Assembly: GCA_028281065.1 (NCBI GenBank)
Contig: JANQKN010000005.1
Location: forward strand, 1 to 37,750
From: Flavobacteriaceae bacterium
GTDB taxonomy: Bacteria; Bacteroidota; Bacteroidia; Flavobacteriales; Flavobacteriaceae
Direction: 5' to 3'
Length of the DNA stretch: 37,750 bases
Made by a program: the position numbers and the translations under genes. The notes under the pieces are model-generated. The model worked only from the letters and a program-made list of their open reading frames with translations. It was not told where the DNA came from and did no database searches. Below, piece by piece: positions 15,308 through 23,439 of the stretch. Every line of letters begins with the position of its first letter. Positions within the stretch are counted from its first letter, which is position 1.

Positions 15308-16285
15308 ATGAAAACGATACAATTTAGAGAAGCCATTTGTGAGGCGATGAGTGAGGAAATGCGACGTGACGAATCCATTTATTTAATGGGTGAGGAAGTG
15401 GCAGAATACAATGGAGCATATAAAGCCAGTAAAGGAATGTTGGATGAGTTTGGACCCAAGCGTGTTATCGATACCCCCATTTCTGAATTGGGGTTTGCAG
15501 GTATCGCTACAGGATCTGCCATGAATGGGAACCGTCCCATTGTAGAATTCATGACTTTTAATTTCTCTTTGGTGGGAATCGACCAGATCATCAACAATGC
15601 AGCGAAAATCCGTCAGATGAGTGGCGGGCAATTAAATTGCCCCATCGTTTTTCGTGGTCCAACCGCTTCCGCGGGACAATTGGCAGCTACGCACTCCCAA
15701 GCATTCGAAAGTTGGTATGCCAACTGCCCAGGATTGAAAGTGGTGGTGCCCAGTAACCCTTCCGATGCCAAAGGCTTGTTGAAGAGTGCCATTCGTGATG
15801 ATGATCCTGTAATCTTTATGGAAAGTGAGCAAATGTATGGTGATAAGGGAGAAGTACCCGAAGGAGAGTACCTAATTCCTCTTGGAGTAGCCGATATAAA
15901 GCGCGAAGGAAAAGACGTGACTATTGTTTCTTTTGGTAAGATCATAAAAGAAGCCTACACTGCTGCCGATGAGCTAGCCAAGGAAGGAATAGAATGTGAA
16001 ATCATTGACCTTCGTACCGTACGCCCTATGGATCATAAAACGATTTTGGATAGTGTGAAGAAAACCAACCGTTTGGTGATCTTGGAAGAAGCCTGGCCTT
16101 TTGGCAACGTCGCTACCGAGGTTACCTACCAAGTGCAAAGCCAAGCTTTCGATTATTTGGATGCCCCTATCGAAAAAATAAATACTGCCGATACCCCGGC
16201 GCCTTATTCCCCTGCTTTGTTGGCCGAATGGCTGCCCAATAGCAACGATGTGATAAAGGCTGTTAAAAAAGTGTTATATAGATAA
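15308..16285 (+). CDS. pdhB: Pyruvate dehydrogenase E1 component, beta subunit
   Basis: Beta subunit of the thiamine-diphosphate-dependent E1 of the pyruvate dehydrogenase complex (pyruvate to acetyl-CoA). The 325 residues give the transketolase pyrimidine-binding domain first (M-G-E-E-V-A-E-Y-N-G-A-Y-K-A-S-K-G at about 27-43, with the Glu that activates the cofactor), then the C-terminal domain with D-L-R-T-V-R-P-M-D and V-I-L-E-E-A-W. It could in principle be a branched-chain E1 beta, but the V-A-E-Y-x-G-A-Y-K form is that of PdhB. The alpha subunit and E2 are not adjacent. It stands alone, divergent from etfBA. Confidence 0.93.
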   Translation: MKTIQFREAICEAMSEEMRRDESIYLMGEEVAEYNGAYKASKGMLDEFGPKRVIDTPISELGFAGIATGSAMNGNRPIVEFMTFNFSLVGIDQIINNAAKIRQMSGGQLNCPIVFRGPTASAGQLAATHSQAFESWYANCPGLKVVVPSNPSDAKGLLKSAIRDDDPVIFMESEQMYGDKGEVPEGEYLIPLGVADIKREGKDVTIVSFGKIIKEAYTAADELAKEGIECEIIDLRTVRPMDHKTILDSVKKTNRLVILEEAWPFGNVATEVTYQVQSQAFDYLDAPIEKINTADTPAPYSPALLAEWLPNSNDVIKAVKKVLYR

Positions 16286-16333
16286 AAATCACACTTTTTT
16301 TAGGATATTTCCGTTTCCAAATCTGTTCACCTT

Positions 16334-16341
16334 TATACTTG
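16334..16341 (+). promoter_or_regulatory. Putative -7 box abutting the DUF5686 gene start
   Basis: TATACTTG, seven of eight bases of TAnnTTTG, ends two bases before the ATG at 16344. The same close spacing is seen before the PLP enzyme gene at 5927. If active, the transcript would be leaderless or nearly so. Confidence 0.3.
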
Positions 16342-16343
16342 CT

Positions 16344-18857
16344 ATGAAGCAAACGCTACTATTCTTTTCCCTTATACTTAGTACTGCACTCTTCTCACAA
16401 ACCAAAGTGAGTGGGGAAGTGAAGGATGAATATGGCGATCCCGTTGCTTTTGCCAACGTTATTTTTAAAGACTCCAACGAAGGGACCATTACCAACGAAA
16501 ATGGTCGTTTTTACCTGGAAAGCGAAGAAATGCATGATGCCCTTTGGGTTTCTTTTGTGGGGTATGAGCTAAAAGTGGTGCCTTTGGAAAAAAGAACAAC
16601 CTATAAAATGGAGATCGTTCTTAAGGAAGAAGCGGCTGAGTTGGATGAGGTGGTCGTTTTTAGTGGAAAAACTTCAAAAAAAGACAATCCCGCTATTACC
16701 ATCTTGCGGAAGATTTGGGAAAACCGTAGGGAAAACGGGGTGAAGAAATTCAAGCAGTATGAATACGATAAGTATGAGAAGCTGGAATTCGACCTAAACA
16801 CCATCGATTCGTCCCTTATAAAAAGCAAATTGTTTAAGGGGATGGAGTTTGTTTGGGAGCAGATAGATACTTCCAATATTACAGGAAACTCATACCTGCC
16901 TATTTTCATTAATGAAGCTATTTCCAAAGTATATGGAGACAATCTGTTAAAAGAAGAAAAGGAAATTCTGGAAGGGAACAAAAATTCCGGTTTCGAGAAC
17001 AATCAAACCCTTATCGCTTTTGTAAAAGATCTTTACAAAGAGTATAACGTATACGATAACTACCTAAAGTTTTTCGACAAGGCCTTTACTAGTCCACTTT
17101 CTAGGACTGGGATCGATGTATACAATTATGTATTGCTGGATAGCGCCTATCGCGATAACAAATGGTGTTATAATATTGTATACTACCCAAGGCGTAAAAA
17201 CGAACTGACTTTTAAGGGCGATTTCTGGGTAAACGACACCACGTGGGCCATTAAGGAGATTAACCTTCAGGCTTCGAAAAGTGCCAACCTTAACTGGGTG
17301 CGGGAAGTCTATATTGAGCAGGAGTTCGATGTGTTGAACGATTCTATTTTCTTGATTACCCGAGACTATTTCTTGAGCGATTTCTCCCTTCGGAAAAAAG
17401 AAAAAGCACAGGGGATTTATGGGAAACGAACCACACTGTACGACAATTATAAGTTCGATGAGGAAAAACCAAAGTCCTTTTATGGCGAACAGGTAGATCC
17501 GTATCGGGAAGAGATTTACAACCGATCGGACGAATTTTGGGAAGCCCGTAGGATGGAAGAGTTGAACAAGGATGAGGTAGGTATCTATAAAATGTTGGAT
17601 ACCCTTAAAACGGTTCCCCGCTTTAAATCGCTCTATAACATAGGAGCTACCTTGGCCAGTGGATATTACCAAGTGGGTAACTTGGATTTTGGACCCGTAT
17701 TTTCCGTGTTTGGTTTTAATGAAGCTGAAGGATTGCGAATCCGTTTAGGGGGTCGTACCTATTTTGGACAGAACGACCCTTGGCGTTTCGAAGTCTTTGG
17801 AGCTTATGGTTTTAAAGACGAACGTTTTAAATACGGAATATCGGGCAAGTGGTTACTGGATCGCAAATCGAGGCTTACGGTCTTTGGTGGAAACAGGAAG
17901 GATGTGGAACAAACAGGAGCAAGTCTTACGGTGAGCAACGATGTCTTGGGACGTAACCTAGCCTCTTCATCGCTCATATCGGTAGGGGCTAATGATCGAT
18001 TAACGCGTATTAACCTGAGTACCGTTGGGTTTTCTTTGGAACCTGCCCAAAACTTAAATGTACGATTAACAGGGTCATACCGGACACTACAATCGGCTAC
18101 AGAAACTTTTAAGATTGACTATATAGACGATAATGGGAACATTCAAAACGAAGTGCAACAGCCCGAAATAGAACTTGGATTTTTCTATACACCCAAACGA
18201 AAAACATCTGGCTATGGCGTAGAGCGTACTATTATAAATGATGGGGATTTTGCCAGTATTTATTTGGGGTATACCTACGGATTGAAAGGTGTGTTAGGGG
18301 GTGATTTCGAATATTCGCGATTGCAAGCTTTGTACACCCAACCATGGAATATTGGTGGCTTGGGAAGGATGTATACCACCTTGGAAATGGGAAAAACCTT
18401 CGATCCAGTACCTTTAAGTCTATTGAGTCCTATCCCGGGAAACCAGACCCTATTTAGCATATACAACACCTTTACAAACCTTGATTTTTATGAATTCGTG
18501 AGCGATACGTATGCATCGTTCCACTTACAGCATAATTTTGGAGGGCGGATCTTTTCGAGGATTCCCTTGTTAAGAAAATTGAATCTTCGGGAAATTGTAG
18601 GCTTTAGGGCGGTGTACGGGGAACTTTCCCAAGAAAACATCGATCTAAGTAGGCCTGCTTTCGAATCCATTGCCGATGGAAGGCCATTGCTGCCCAACAC
18701 CTTGGCTCCGTCCGACGAGATCTATTGGGAATGGAGTGTAGGGGTAGGTAATATTTTCCGCATTTTTAGGATCGACTTTAACTTCCGTGGCAACTATCTA
18801 GGCAATCCCGATGCTCGAAAATTTGGGGTTACAGGTGCTTTCGGCTTTTCTTTCTAG
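16344..18857 (+). CDS. DUF5686 outer-membrane protein with carboxypeptidase-like regulatory domain
   Basis: An 837-residue exported protein. Order: signal peptide (1-19, ending L-F-S-Q), a carboxypeptidase-regulatory-like beta-sandwich at about 20-105 (V-S-G-E-V-K-D-E-Y-G-D-P-V-A-F-A-N-V and the T-N-E-N-G-R-F pattern also found at the start of SusC-type TonB receptors), a hinge D-E-V-V-V-F, then the large DUF5686 region. The last half alternates hydrophobic and polar residues with many aromatic strand ends and finishes in G-A-F-G-F-S-F, a C-terminal Phe typical of an outer-membrane beta-barrel. There is no TonB plug domain. Function of DUF5686 proteins is not known to me; a barrel in the outer membrane is the best guess. 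Confidence 0.85.
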   Translation: MKQTLLFFSLILSTALFSQTKVSGEVKDEYGDPVAFANVIFKDSNEGTITNENGRFYLESEEMHDALWVSFVGYELKVVPLEKRTTYKMEIVLKEEAAELDEVVVFSGKTSKKDNPAITILRKIWENRRENGVKKFKQYEYDKYEKLEFDLNTIDSSLIKSKLFKGMEFVWEQIDTSNITGNSYLPIFINEAISKVYGDNLLKEEKEILEGNKNSGFENNQTLIAFVKDLYKEYNVYDNYLKFFDKAFTSPLSRTGIDVYNYVLLDSAYRDNKWCYNIVYYPRRKNELTFKGDFWVNDTTWAIKEINLQASKSANLNWVREVYIEQEFDVLNDSIFLITRDYFLSDFSLRKKEKAQGIYGKRTTLYDNYKFDEEKPKSFYGEQVDPYREEIYNRSDEFWEARRMEELNKDEVGIYKMLDTLKTVPRFKSLYNIGATLASGYYQVGNLDFGPVFSVFGFNEAEGLRIRLGGRTYFGQNDPWRFEVFGAYGFKDERFKYGISGKWLLDRKSRLTVFGGNRKDVEQTGASLTVSNDVLGRNLASSSLISVGANDRLTRINLSTVGFSLEPAQNLNVRLTGSYRTLQSATETFKIDYIDDNGNIQNEVQQPEIELGFFYTPKRKTSGYGVERTIINDGDFASIYLGYTYGLKGVLGGDFEYSRLQALYTQPWNIGGLGRMYTTLEMGKTFDPVPLSLLSPIPGNQTLFSIYNTFTNLDFYEFVSDTYASFHLQHNFGGRIFSRIPLLRKLNLREIVGFRAVYGELSQENIDLSRPAFESIADGRPLLPNTLAPSDEIYWEWSVGVGNIFRIFRIDFNFRGNYLGNPDARKFGVTGAFGFSF

Positions 18858-18888
18858 GAAAATTGCTCACATATACTTTTTCTTTCGA

Positions 18889-18914
18889 TGAACTTATAAA
18901 ACCAAATAAGTTCA
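18889..18914. repeat. Perfect inverted repeat just before the T9SS cargo gene
   Basis: TGAACTTAT (18889-18897) and its exact complement (18906-18914) flank an 8-base A-rich loop, ending three bases before the ATG at 18918. No T-run follows, so it is not a good terminator for the preceding gene. It could hide the start codon in the mRNA or be a binding site for a dimeric regulator. Confidence 0.6.
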
Positions 18915-18917
18915 AAT

Positions 18918-20069
18918 ATGAAACGAATTTTACTTTCTGCAGCCTTTTTGGCTATTACTGGCATTGCCAGTGCACAATCCATTTCTGAAGAATTGTTAAA
19001 CAGGTACCAAAACCTTCCCGCTAATGGAGAATCCCCCTCCCATTATTTTTCACAGGAAGAACAGCAGTTACTCCGTGATTATCTACAAGCAGGAACATAC
19101 GGCAATGAAAACCGAAATGGTGGAGCTGTAATTTATGGAGCAAGAAACAGTGCTGGTGAGTTTGGTAATTTCGATCCTGCAGATATTACTGTGTTCAATA
19201 CCATTGGGCCTTCCTTGCCTACTTCAGATTTCGAATCATCTGGGGATATAGACCCCAATAACCTTACCATGGGGTATGTAACCACATTGAGCAATGGAGA
19301 ATTTTACAGTATTGATATCACAACGGGAACTTATACATCTATGGGGACCATAACACCCCCTCCGGGGCAGGAGTGGAATGGGTTGGAGTTCGATCCAACT
19401 ACAGGGGTATTGTATGCTATTTCCTCCGATTTCGATTTTGTGTCGAGCCTTTCTACCATAGATGTGGGTAGCATGAGTTACACCCTTGTTGGAGATACAG
19501 GGGCTCCTGGCGCTATTGCCATTGCCATAACCGATTCAGGCCAGATGTATGGCTACGATGTTATAGGGGATAGCTTTTTTAGTATCAACAAGGCAACAGG
19601 CCAAGGGACTTATATCGGGCAAATAGGGTTTAATGCTAATTTTGGACAGGATTTGGAGTGGGATTCCAGTAGCAGCACCATGTATATGGTATGCTACAAC
19701 GAGGATGTGTTCGAAGGTGAGGTGCGAACCGTTAACCTGGATACGGGTGCTACCACCTTGGTGGGTGATCTAATACCCAGTGAACCTGGTACGCAAATGG
19801 CATGGGCGGCTATTCAAAACCCTCCAGTGTTATCCGTGAATGAAAGCGTGTTCCAAAATTTCTCCTTGTCGCCCAATCCTGCAAATAATCAGTTACACAT
19901 TTCTTCAGAAGTCGATTCTATACTATTCATGAATGTTTTGGGGCAGCGGGTTTATGAAGTTAAACCGGTTTCCACTACTATTGATATTACTTCCTTATCG
20001 AGTGGAATGTATCTTGCTGAAGTTGAAATTGGTCGGGAAAAAGCTGTATTTCGAATTGTGGTGAAATAA
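18918..20069 (+). CDS. Secreted protein with type IX secretion (Por) sorting domain
   Basis: A 383-residue protein with a Sec signal peptide (1-19, ending I-A-S-A-Q), a middle part that reads as beta-propeller-like strands (repeated G-x-x-Y/F-x-I-x-x-x-T-G-x-x-T units such as G-E-F-Y-S-I-D-I-T-T-G-T-Y, A-T-G-Q-G-T-Y-I-G and D-T-G-A-T-T-L-V-G), and a C-terminal type A T9SS sorting domain from about residue 312 (F-S-L-S-P-N-P-A-N-N-Q-L-H-I-S, S-S-G-M-Y-L-A-E-V and a final basic V-V-K). It should be exported to the cell surface or medium and the tail removed. No catalytic motif was recognised, so its activity is unknown. Confidence 0.87.
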   Translation: MKRILLSAAFLAITGIASAQSISEELLNRYQNLPANGESPSHYFSQEEQQLLRDYLQAGTYGNENRNGGAVIYGARNSAGEFGNFDPADITVFNTIGPSLPTSDFESSGDIDPNNLTMGYVTTLSNGEFYSIDITTGTYTSMGTITPPPGQEWNGLEFDPTTGVLYAISSDFDFVSSLSTIDVGSMSYTLVGDTGAPGAIAIAITDSGQMYGYDVIGDSFFSINKATGQGTYIGQIGFNANFGQDLEWDSSSSTMYMVCYNEDVFEGEVRTVNLDTGATTLVGDLIPSEPGTQMAWAAIQNPPVLSVNESVFQNFSLSPNPANNQLHISSEVDSILFMNVLGQRVYEVKPVSTTIDITSLSSGMYLAEVEIGREKAVFRIVVK

Positions 20070-20151
20070 CTTTTTGATTTTCAGTAAATTTTAAATGGCT
20101 CTTAACAGTTTAATAAAGTAGGATTAAGCTAGGTAAACCATACAGATTTCG

Positions 20152-20178
20152 TATTTTTGCACCCCTCTTTAAGGGGTG
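20152..20178 (+). promoter_or_regulatory. Putative ppa -7 box followed by a 5-prime-end hairpin
   Basis: TATTTTTG (20152-20159) is a full match to TAnnTTTG. Directly after it lies CACCCCT (20160-20166) pairing with AGGGGTG (20172-20178) around a five-base loop, so the hairpin would be at or near the 5-prime end of the ppa mRNA, about 30 bases before the ATG. It may stabilise the message; as a terminator for the previous gene it lacks a T-run. Confidence 0.5.
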
Positions 20179-20208
20179 TTATTATTGAAATTTTAATTGA
20201 AAAGATAT

Positions 20209-20736
20209 ATGACTGCAGATCAAGTAACTACCTTCGATGTACTCGTTGAGATTCCGAAGGGTAGCCGAAATAAATACGAATACGACTTTCAACTGAAGAA
20301 AATTCGGTACGACCGAATGATTTTCTCCTCTATGATGTACCCCGCAGACTATGGTTTTATTCCCGAAACCCTAGCATTGGATGGGGATCCATTGGATGTA
20401 CTGGTATTGGTTACCGAGCCAACCTTTCCCGGTTGTGTTATAGAAGTAGCCCCCATTGGGGTATTTCACATGGCCGATGAGAAAGGTCCCGATGAAAAAG
20501 TAATCTGTGTGCCCGTGAGCGATCCCATTGCCAGTCGAGTGAAAGATCTTTCCGAGTTAAACCCTCATCTTATAAAGGAAATTGAGCATTTTTTCCAAGT
20601 ATACAAGGACTTAGAAGAAAAGAAAGTCGATGTAGGTGGCTGGGGCGATGTAAATAAGGCTAAGGAAATTGTGGCTAAATGTGTCGATCGTTTTAGGGCG
20701 AGTAATGTCCCCGTGACCGACGTAAGCATACGGTAA
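20209..20736 (+). CDS. ppa: Soluble family I inorganic pyrophosphatase
   Basis: Hydrolyses pyrophosphate to phosphate in the cytoplasm, pulling biosynthetic reactions forward. With the ATG at 20209 it has 175 residues, the normal size of bacterial family I enzymes; an in-frame TTG at 20197 is an unlikely start. Seen: E-I-P-K-G-S-R-N-K-Y-E-Y near 14-25, Y-P-A-D-Y-G-F near 44-50, and the family signature D58-x-D60-P-x-D63 that binds magnesium. The next gene is a membrane pyrophosphatase, separated by a terminator and its own promoter-like box. Confidence 0.96.
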   Translation: MTADQVTTFDVLVEIPKGSRNKYEYDFQLKKIRYDRMIFSSMMYPADYGFIPETLALDGDPLDVLVLVTEPTFPGCVIEVAPIGVFHMADEKGPDEKVICVPVSDPIASRVKDLSELNPHLIKEIEHFFQVYKDLEEKKVDVGGWGDVNKAKEIVAKCVDRFRASNVPVTDVSIR

Positions 20737-20766
20737 TACCGCAATACCATAGAACTAACGATTTGT

Positions 20767-20797
20767 AAAGCAATAACCTAGCCGTTATTGCTTTTTT
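20767..20797 (+). terminator. Intrinsic terminator after ppa
   Basis: Perfect 11-bp stem (20767-20777 with 20784-20794, AAAGCAATAAC and complement), six-base loop, T-run to 20797. It separates ppa from hppA. Confidence 0.85.
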
Positions 20798-20822
20798 GTT
20801 TTGTGCTATTTTCATACTTTTG
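20796..20822 (+). promoter_or_regulatory. Putative hppA promoter
   Basis: TACTTTTG at 20815-20822 is a full TAnnTTTG match, followed by CCCC. A TTG at 20796-20798 lies 16 bases upstream, near the spacing of Bacteroidota -33/-7 promoters. The leader before the ATG at 20864 would be about 35 bases. Confidence 0.55.
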
Positions 20823-20863
20823 CCCCGCTTAACTGAAAATGATTTATAACTAAATAACTTATA

Positions 20864-23278
20864 ATGGAACAAAACATTATTTACATACCTATCGCACTTT
20901 CGGTACTGGGCTTATTGTTCATGCTGGTAAAGATGAGCTGGGTAAAGAAACAAGCAGCAGGTAACGAAAAAATGCAAGGTATTTCCAAAGCCATTAAAGA
21001 AGGTGCATTGGCCTTTTTGAATGCAGAATACCGATTGCTTCTAATCTTCGCTGTTATTGCTGCCGTTTTATTGTATGTAGTATCCACTATGGTTGAGTCC
21101 ACCAGCTGGATGATCGTACCTGCCTTTATTTTTGGAGCTATTTTTTCTGCCTTGGCAGGGAATATTGGGATGCGTATCGCAACCGAGGCCAATGCAAGAA
21201 CTGCAGAAGCAGCTAAAACCAGTTTGCCACAAGCGCTAAAGGTTTCCTTTGGTGGTGGTACCGTAATGGGTCTTGGAGTTGCCGGTTTGGCCGTATTGGG
21301 ACTGAGTTTGTTCTTCTTGTTCTTCGTAGGTCAGTTTATGGGCGACGAAGGAAGTTTTTATAATAACATGACCGTAGTATTGGAAGCCTTGGCAGGATTC
21401 TCCTTAGGAGCAGAGAGTATTGCTCTTTTTGCCCGTGTAGGAGGGGGTATTTATACCAAAGCTGCCGATGTGGGTGCCGACTTGGTAGGTAAAGTAGAAG
21501 CAGGAATTCCAGAAGATGATCCACGTAACCCAGCTACCATTGCTGATAACGTAGGAGATAATGTAGGAGATGTTGCAGGTATGGGAGCTGACCTTTTTGG
21601 TTCCTACGTAGCAACTGTATTGGCTGCGATGGTATTGGGGAACTATGTAATCCGTGATATGTCTGCAGGAACACCCTTTACAGATGCTTTCAACAATATG
21701 GGCCCTATCCTATTACCCGTTGTAATTGCTGGGGTAGGGATCTTGGCTTCTATCATTGGAACCTTCTTGGTAAAGATTTCCAATAACGATGCAAAAGAAG
21801 CCCAAGTACAAAAGGCCTTGGATATGGGGAACTGGACTGCTATCATTTTAACATTGATAGCCAGTTATTTCCTAATCGACTGGATGTTGCCAGAAACCAT
21901 GACTATGAATTTCTTTGGTGAAGGAGCCCGTGAAGTTGCTTCTATGAATGTCTTCTATGCAGCCTGTATTGGTTTGGCCGTTGGGGCATTCATCTCTATG
22001 GTAACGGCTTACTACACCAGTTTGGGTAAAAAGCCAGTTATGGATATCGTACAAAATTCATCTACAGGAGCAGCTACCAACATTATTGCTGGTTTAGCGG
22101 TAGGAATGAAATCTACTTTCCTTTCTGTAGTATTATTTGCCGCTGCTATTTATGGTTCTTACGAATTGGCTGGATTCTACGGAGTAGCATTGGCAGCCTC
22201 TGCTATGATGGCTACGACAGCTATGCAGTTGGCAATCGATGCTTTTGGACCAATTGCCGATAACGCTGGAGGGGTTGCTGAGATGAGCGAATTGGAGCCT
22301 CATGTTCGCGAGCGTACCGATATCTTGGATTCTGTAGGAAATACAACTGCTGCTGTTGGTAAAGGGTTTGCTATTGCTTCTGCTGCACTTACAGCTTTGG
22401 CTTTGTTTGCAGCTTATGTAACCTTTACGGGAATTGACGGAATTAACATCTTTAGAGCCGATGTATTGGCCATGTTGTTTGTAGGGGGAATGATCCCTGT
22501 TGTATTCTCTGCCATGGCCATGAAGAGTGTTGGTAAAGCTGCTATGGAAATGGTACAGGAAGTGCGTCGACAGTTTAGGGAAATTCCAGGGATTATGGAA
22601 GGAACCGGAACTCCGGAATACGCTAAGTGTGTAGATATTTCTACCAAAGCAGCTCTTAAAGAAATGATCCTACCTGGTTTAATAACCATAGTAACTCCAA
22701 TCATTATTGGGTTGTTGTTTGGTGCTGAGCCTTTAGGAGGATATATGGCTGGAGTTTGTGTTAGTGGTGTTATGTGGGCTATTTTCCAGAATAACGCTGG
22801 AGGTGCTTGGGATAATGCCAAGAAATCTTTCGAAGCTGGTGTTGAAATCGACGGTGAGATGACCTATAAAGGAAGTGATGCTCACAAAGCAGCTGTAACA
22901 GGAGATACCGTAGGGGATCCGTTTAAGGATACTTCAGGACCTTCCATGAACATTTTAATTAAGTTGACTTGTTTGGTAGGATTGGTAATTGCTCCTATCC
23001 TTGGAGGACATGGTAGTGATGAAATTTCTATGGTTACTGAAGATGGCACCAAATTGGAAATCACTACAGATGGTGTAAAAGAGACCAAGGAAGTACAAAA
23101 GGAATTCAAGGTTACTTTTTCTGCAGAGGATGGAGAAACTGTAGGGAATGTAGCTATTACTACTACGGTTAATGGTAAGGAAGTTACCGAAACCAAAACC
23201 TTTAAAGGGACCAAGGAAGAAGTAAAAGCACAGATCGACGCTTTAAAAGCCGAAATTAAGAAAGAAAGAGATAATTAA
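20864..23278 (+). CDS. hppA: Membrane-bound ion-pumping pyrophosphatase with C-terminal extension
   Basis: An 804-residue integral membrane protein that uses pyrophosphate hydrolysis to pump H+ or Na+ across the inner membrane. Hallmarks: [18 protein letters not shown] substrate loop, D-N-V-G-D-N-V-G-D (from about residue 228) for metal binding, and the late [17 protein letters not shown]. After G-N-T-T comes Ala (about residue 496), where potassium-independent enzymes have Lys, so a potassium-dependent type is expected. The ion pumped cannot be assigned by eye. Beyond the last helix (I-A-P-I-L-G-G-H-G) there are about 85 extra charged residues rich in Thr, Lys and Glu, ending in a probable coiled coil; known structures place the C-terminus on the periplasmic side. 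Confidence 0.96.
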   Translation: MEQNIIYIPIALSVLGLLFMLVKMSWVKKQAAGNEKMQGISKAIKEGALAFLNAEYRLLLIFAVIAAVLLYVVSTMVESTSWMIVPAFIFGAIFSALAGNIGMRIATEANARTAEAAKTSLPQALKVSFGGGTVMGLGVAGLAVLGLSLFFLFFVGQFMGDEGSFYNNMTVVLEALAGFSLGAESIALFARVGGGIYTKAADVGADLVGKVEAGIPEDDPRNPATIADNVGDNVGDVAGMGADLFGSYVATVLAAMVLGNYVIRDMSAGTPFTDAFNNMGPILLPVVIAGVGILASIIGTFLVKISNNDAKEAQVQKALDMGNWTAIILTLIASYFLIDWMLPETMTMNFFGEGAREVASMNVFYAACIGLAVGAFISMVTAYYTSLGKKPVMDIVQNSSTGAATNIIAGLAVGMKSTFLSVVLFAAAIYGSYELAGFYGVALAASAMMATTAMQLAIDAFGPIADNAGGVAEMSELEPHVRERTDILDSVGNTTAAVGKGFAIASAALTALALFAAYVTFTGIDGINIFRADVLAMLFVGGMIPVVFSAMAMKSVGKAAMEMVQEVRRQFREIPGIMEGTGTPEYAKCVDISTKAALKEMILPGLITIVTPIIIGLLFGAEPLGGYMAGVCVSGVMWAIFQNNAGGAWDNAKKSFEAGVEIDGEMTYKGSDAHKAAVTGDTVGDPFKDTSGPSMNILIKLTCLVGLVIAPILGGHGSDEISMVTEDGTKLEITTDGVKETKEVQKEFKVTFSAEDGETVGNVAITTTVNGKEVTETKTFKGTKEEVKAQIDALKAEIKKERDN

Positions 23279-23302
23279 AGAAATAGAAATTTCTCAATAA
23301 AG

Positions 23303-23333
23303 AAACCGGGCCATTCAGTTGCCCGGTTTTTTT
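23303..23333 (+). terminator. Intrinsic terminator after hppA
   Basis: Perfect 9-bp GC-rich stem (AAACCGGGC at 23303-23311 with 23321-23329), nine-base loop and seven T (23327-23333). It marks the left border of the RHS module. Confidence 0.9.
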
Positions 23334-23439
23334 ATGCATGATTTTTTAAGAAAGCAGGGTAAGAAACTGGTTTTAATATAACGATAAGTATGGCGGTTCA
23401 TTAAGAACTGCATAGCACGAATCGTTTAAATATCAGTTT

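Noticed and set aside
17064-17672. Minus-strand 202-codon frame inside the DUF5686 gene
   Set aside because: Antisense to a continuous 837-codon gene; no signal or motif.
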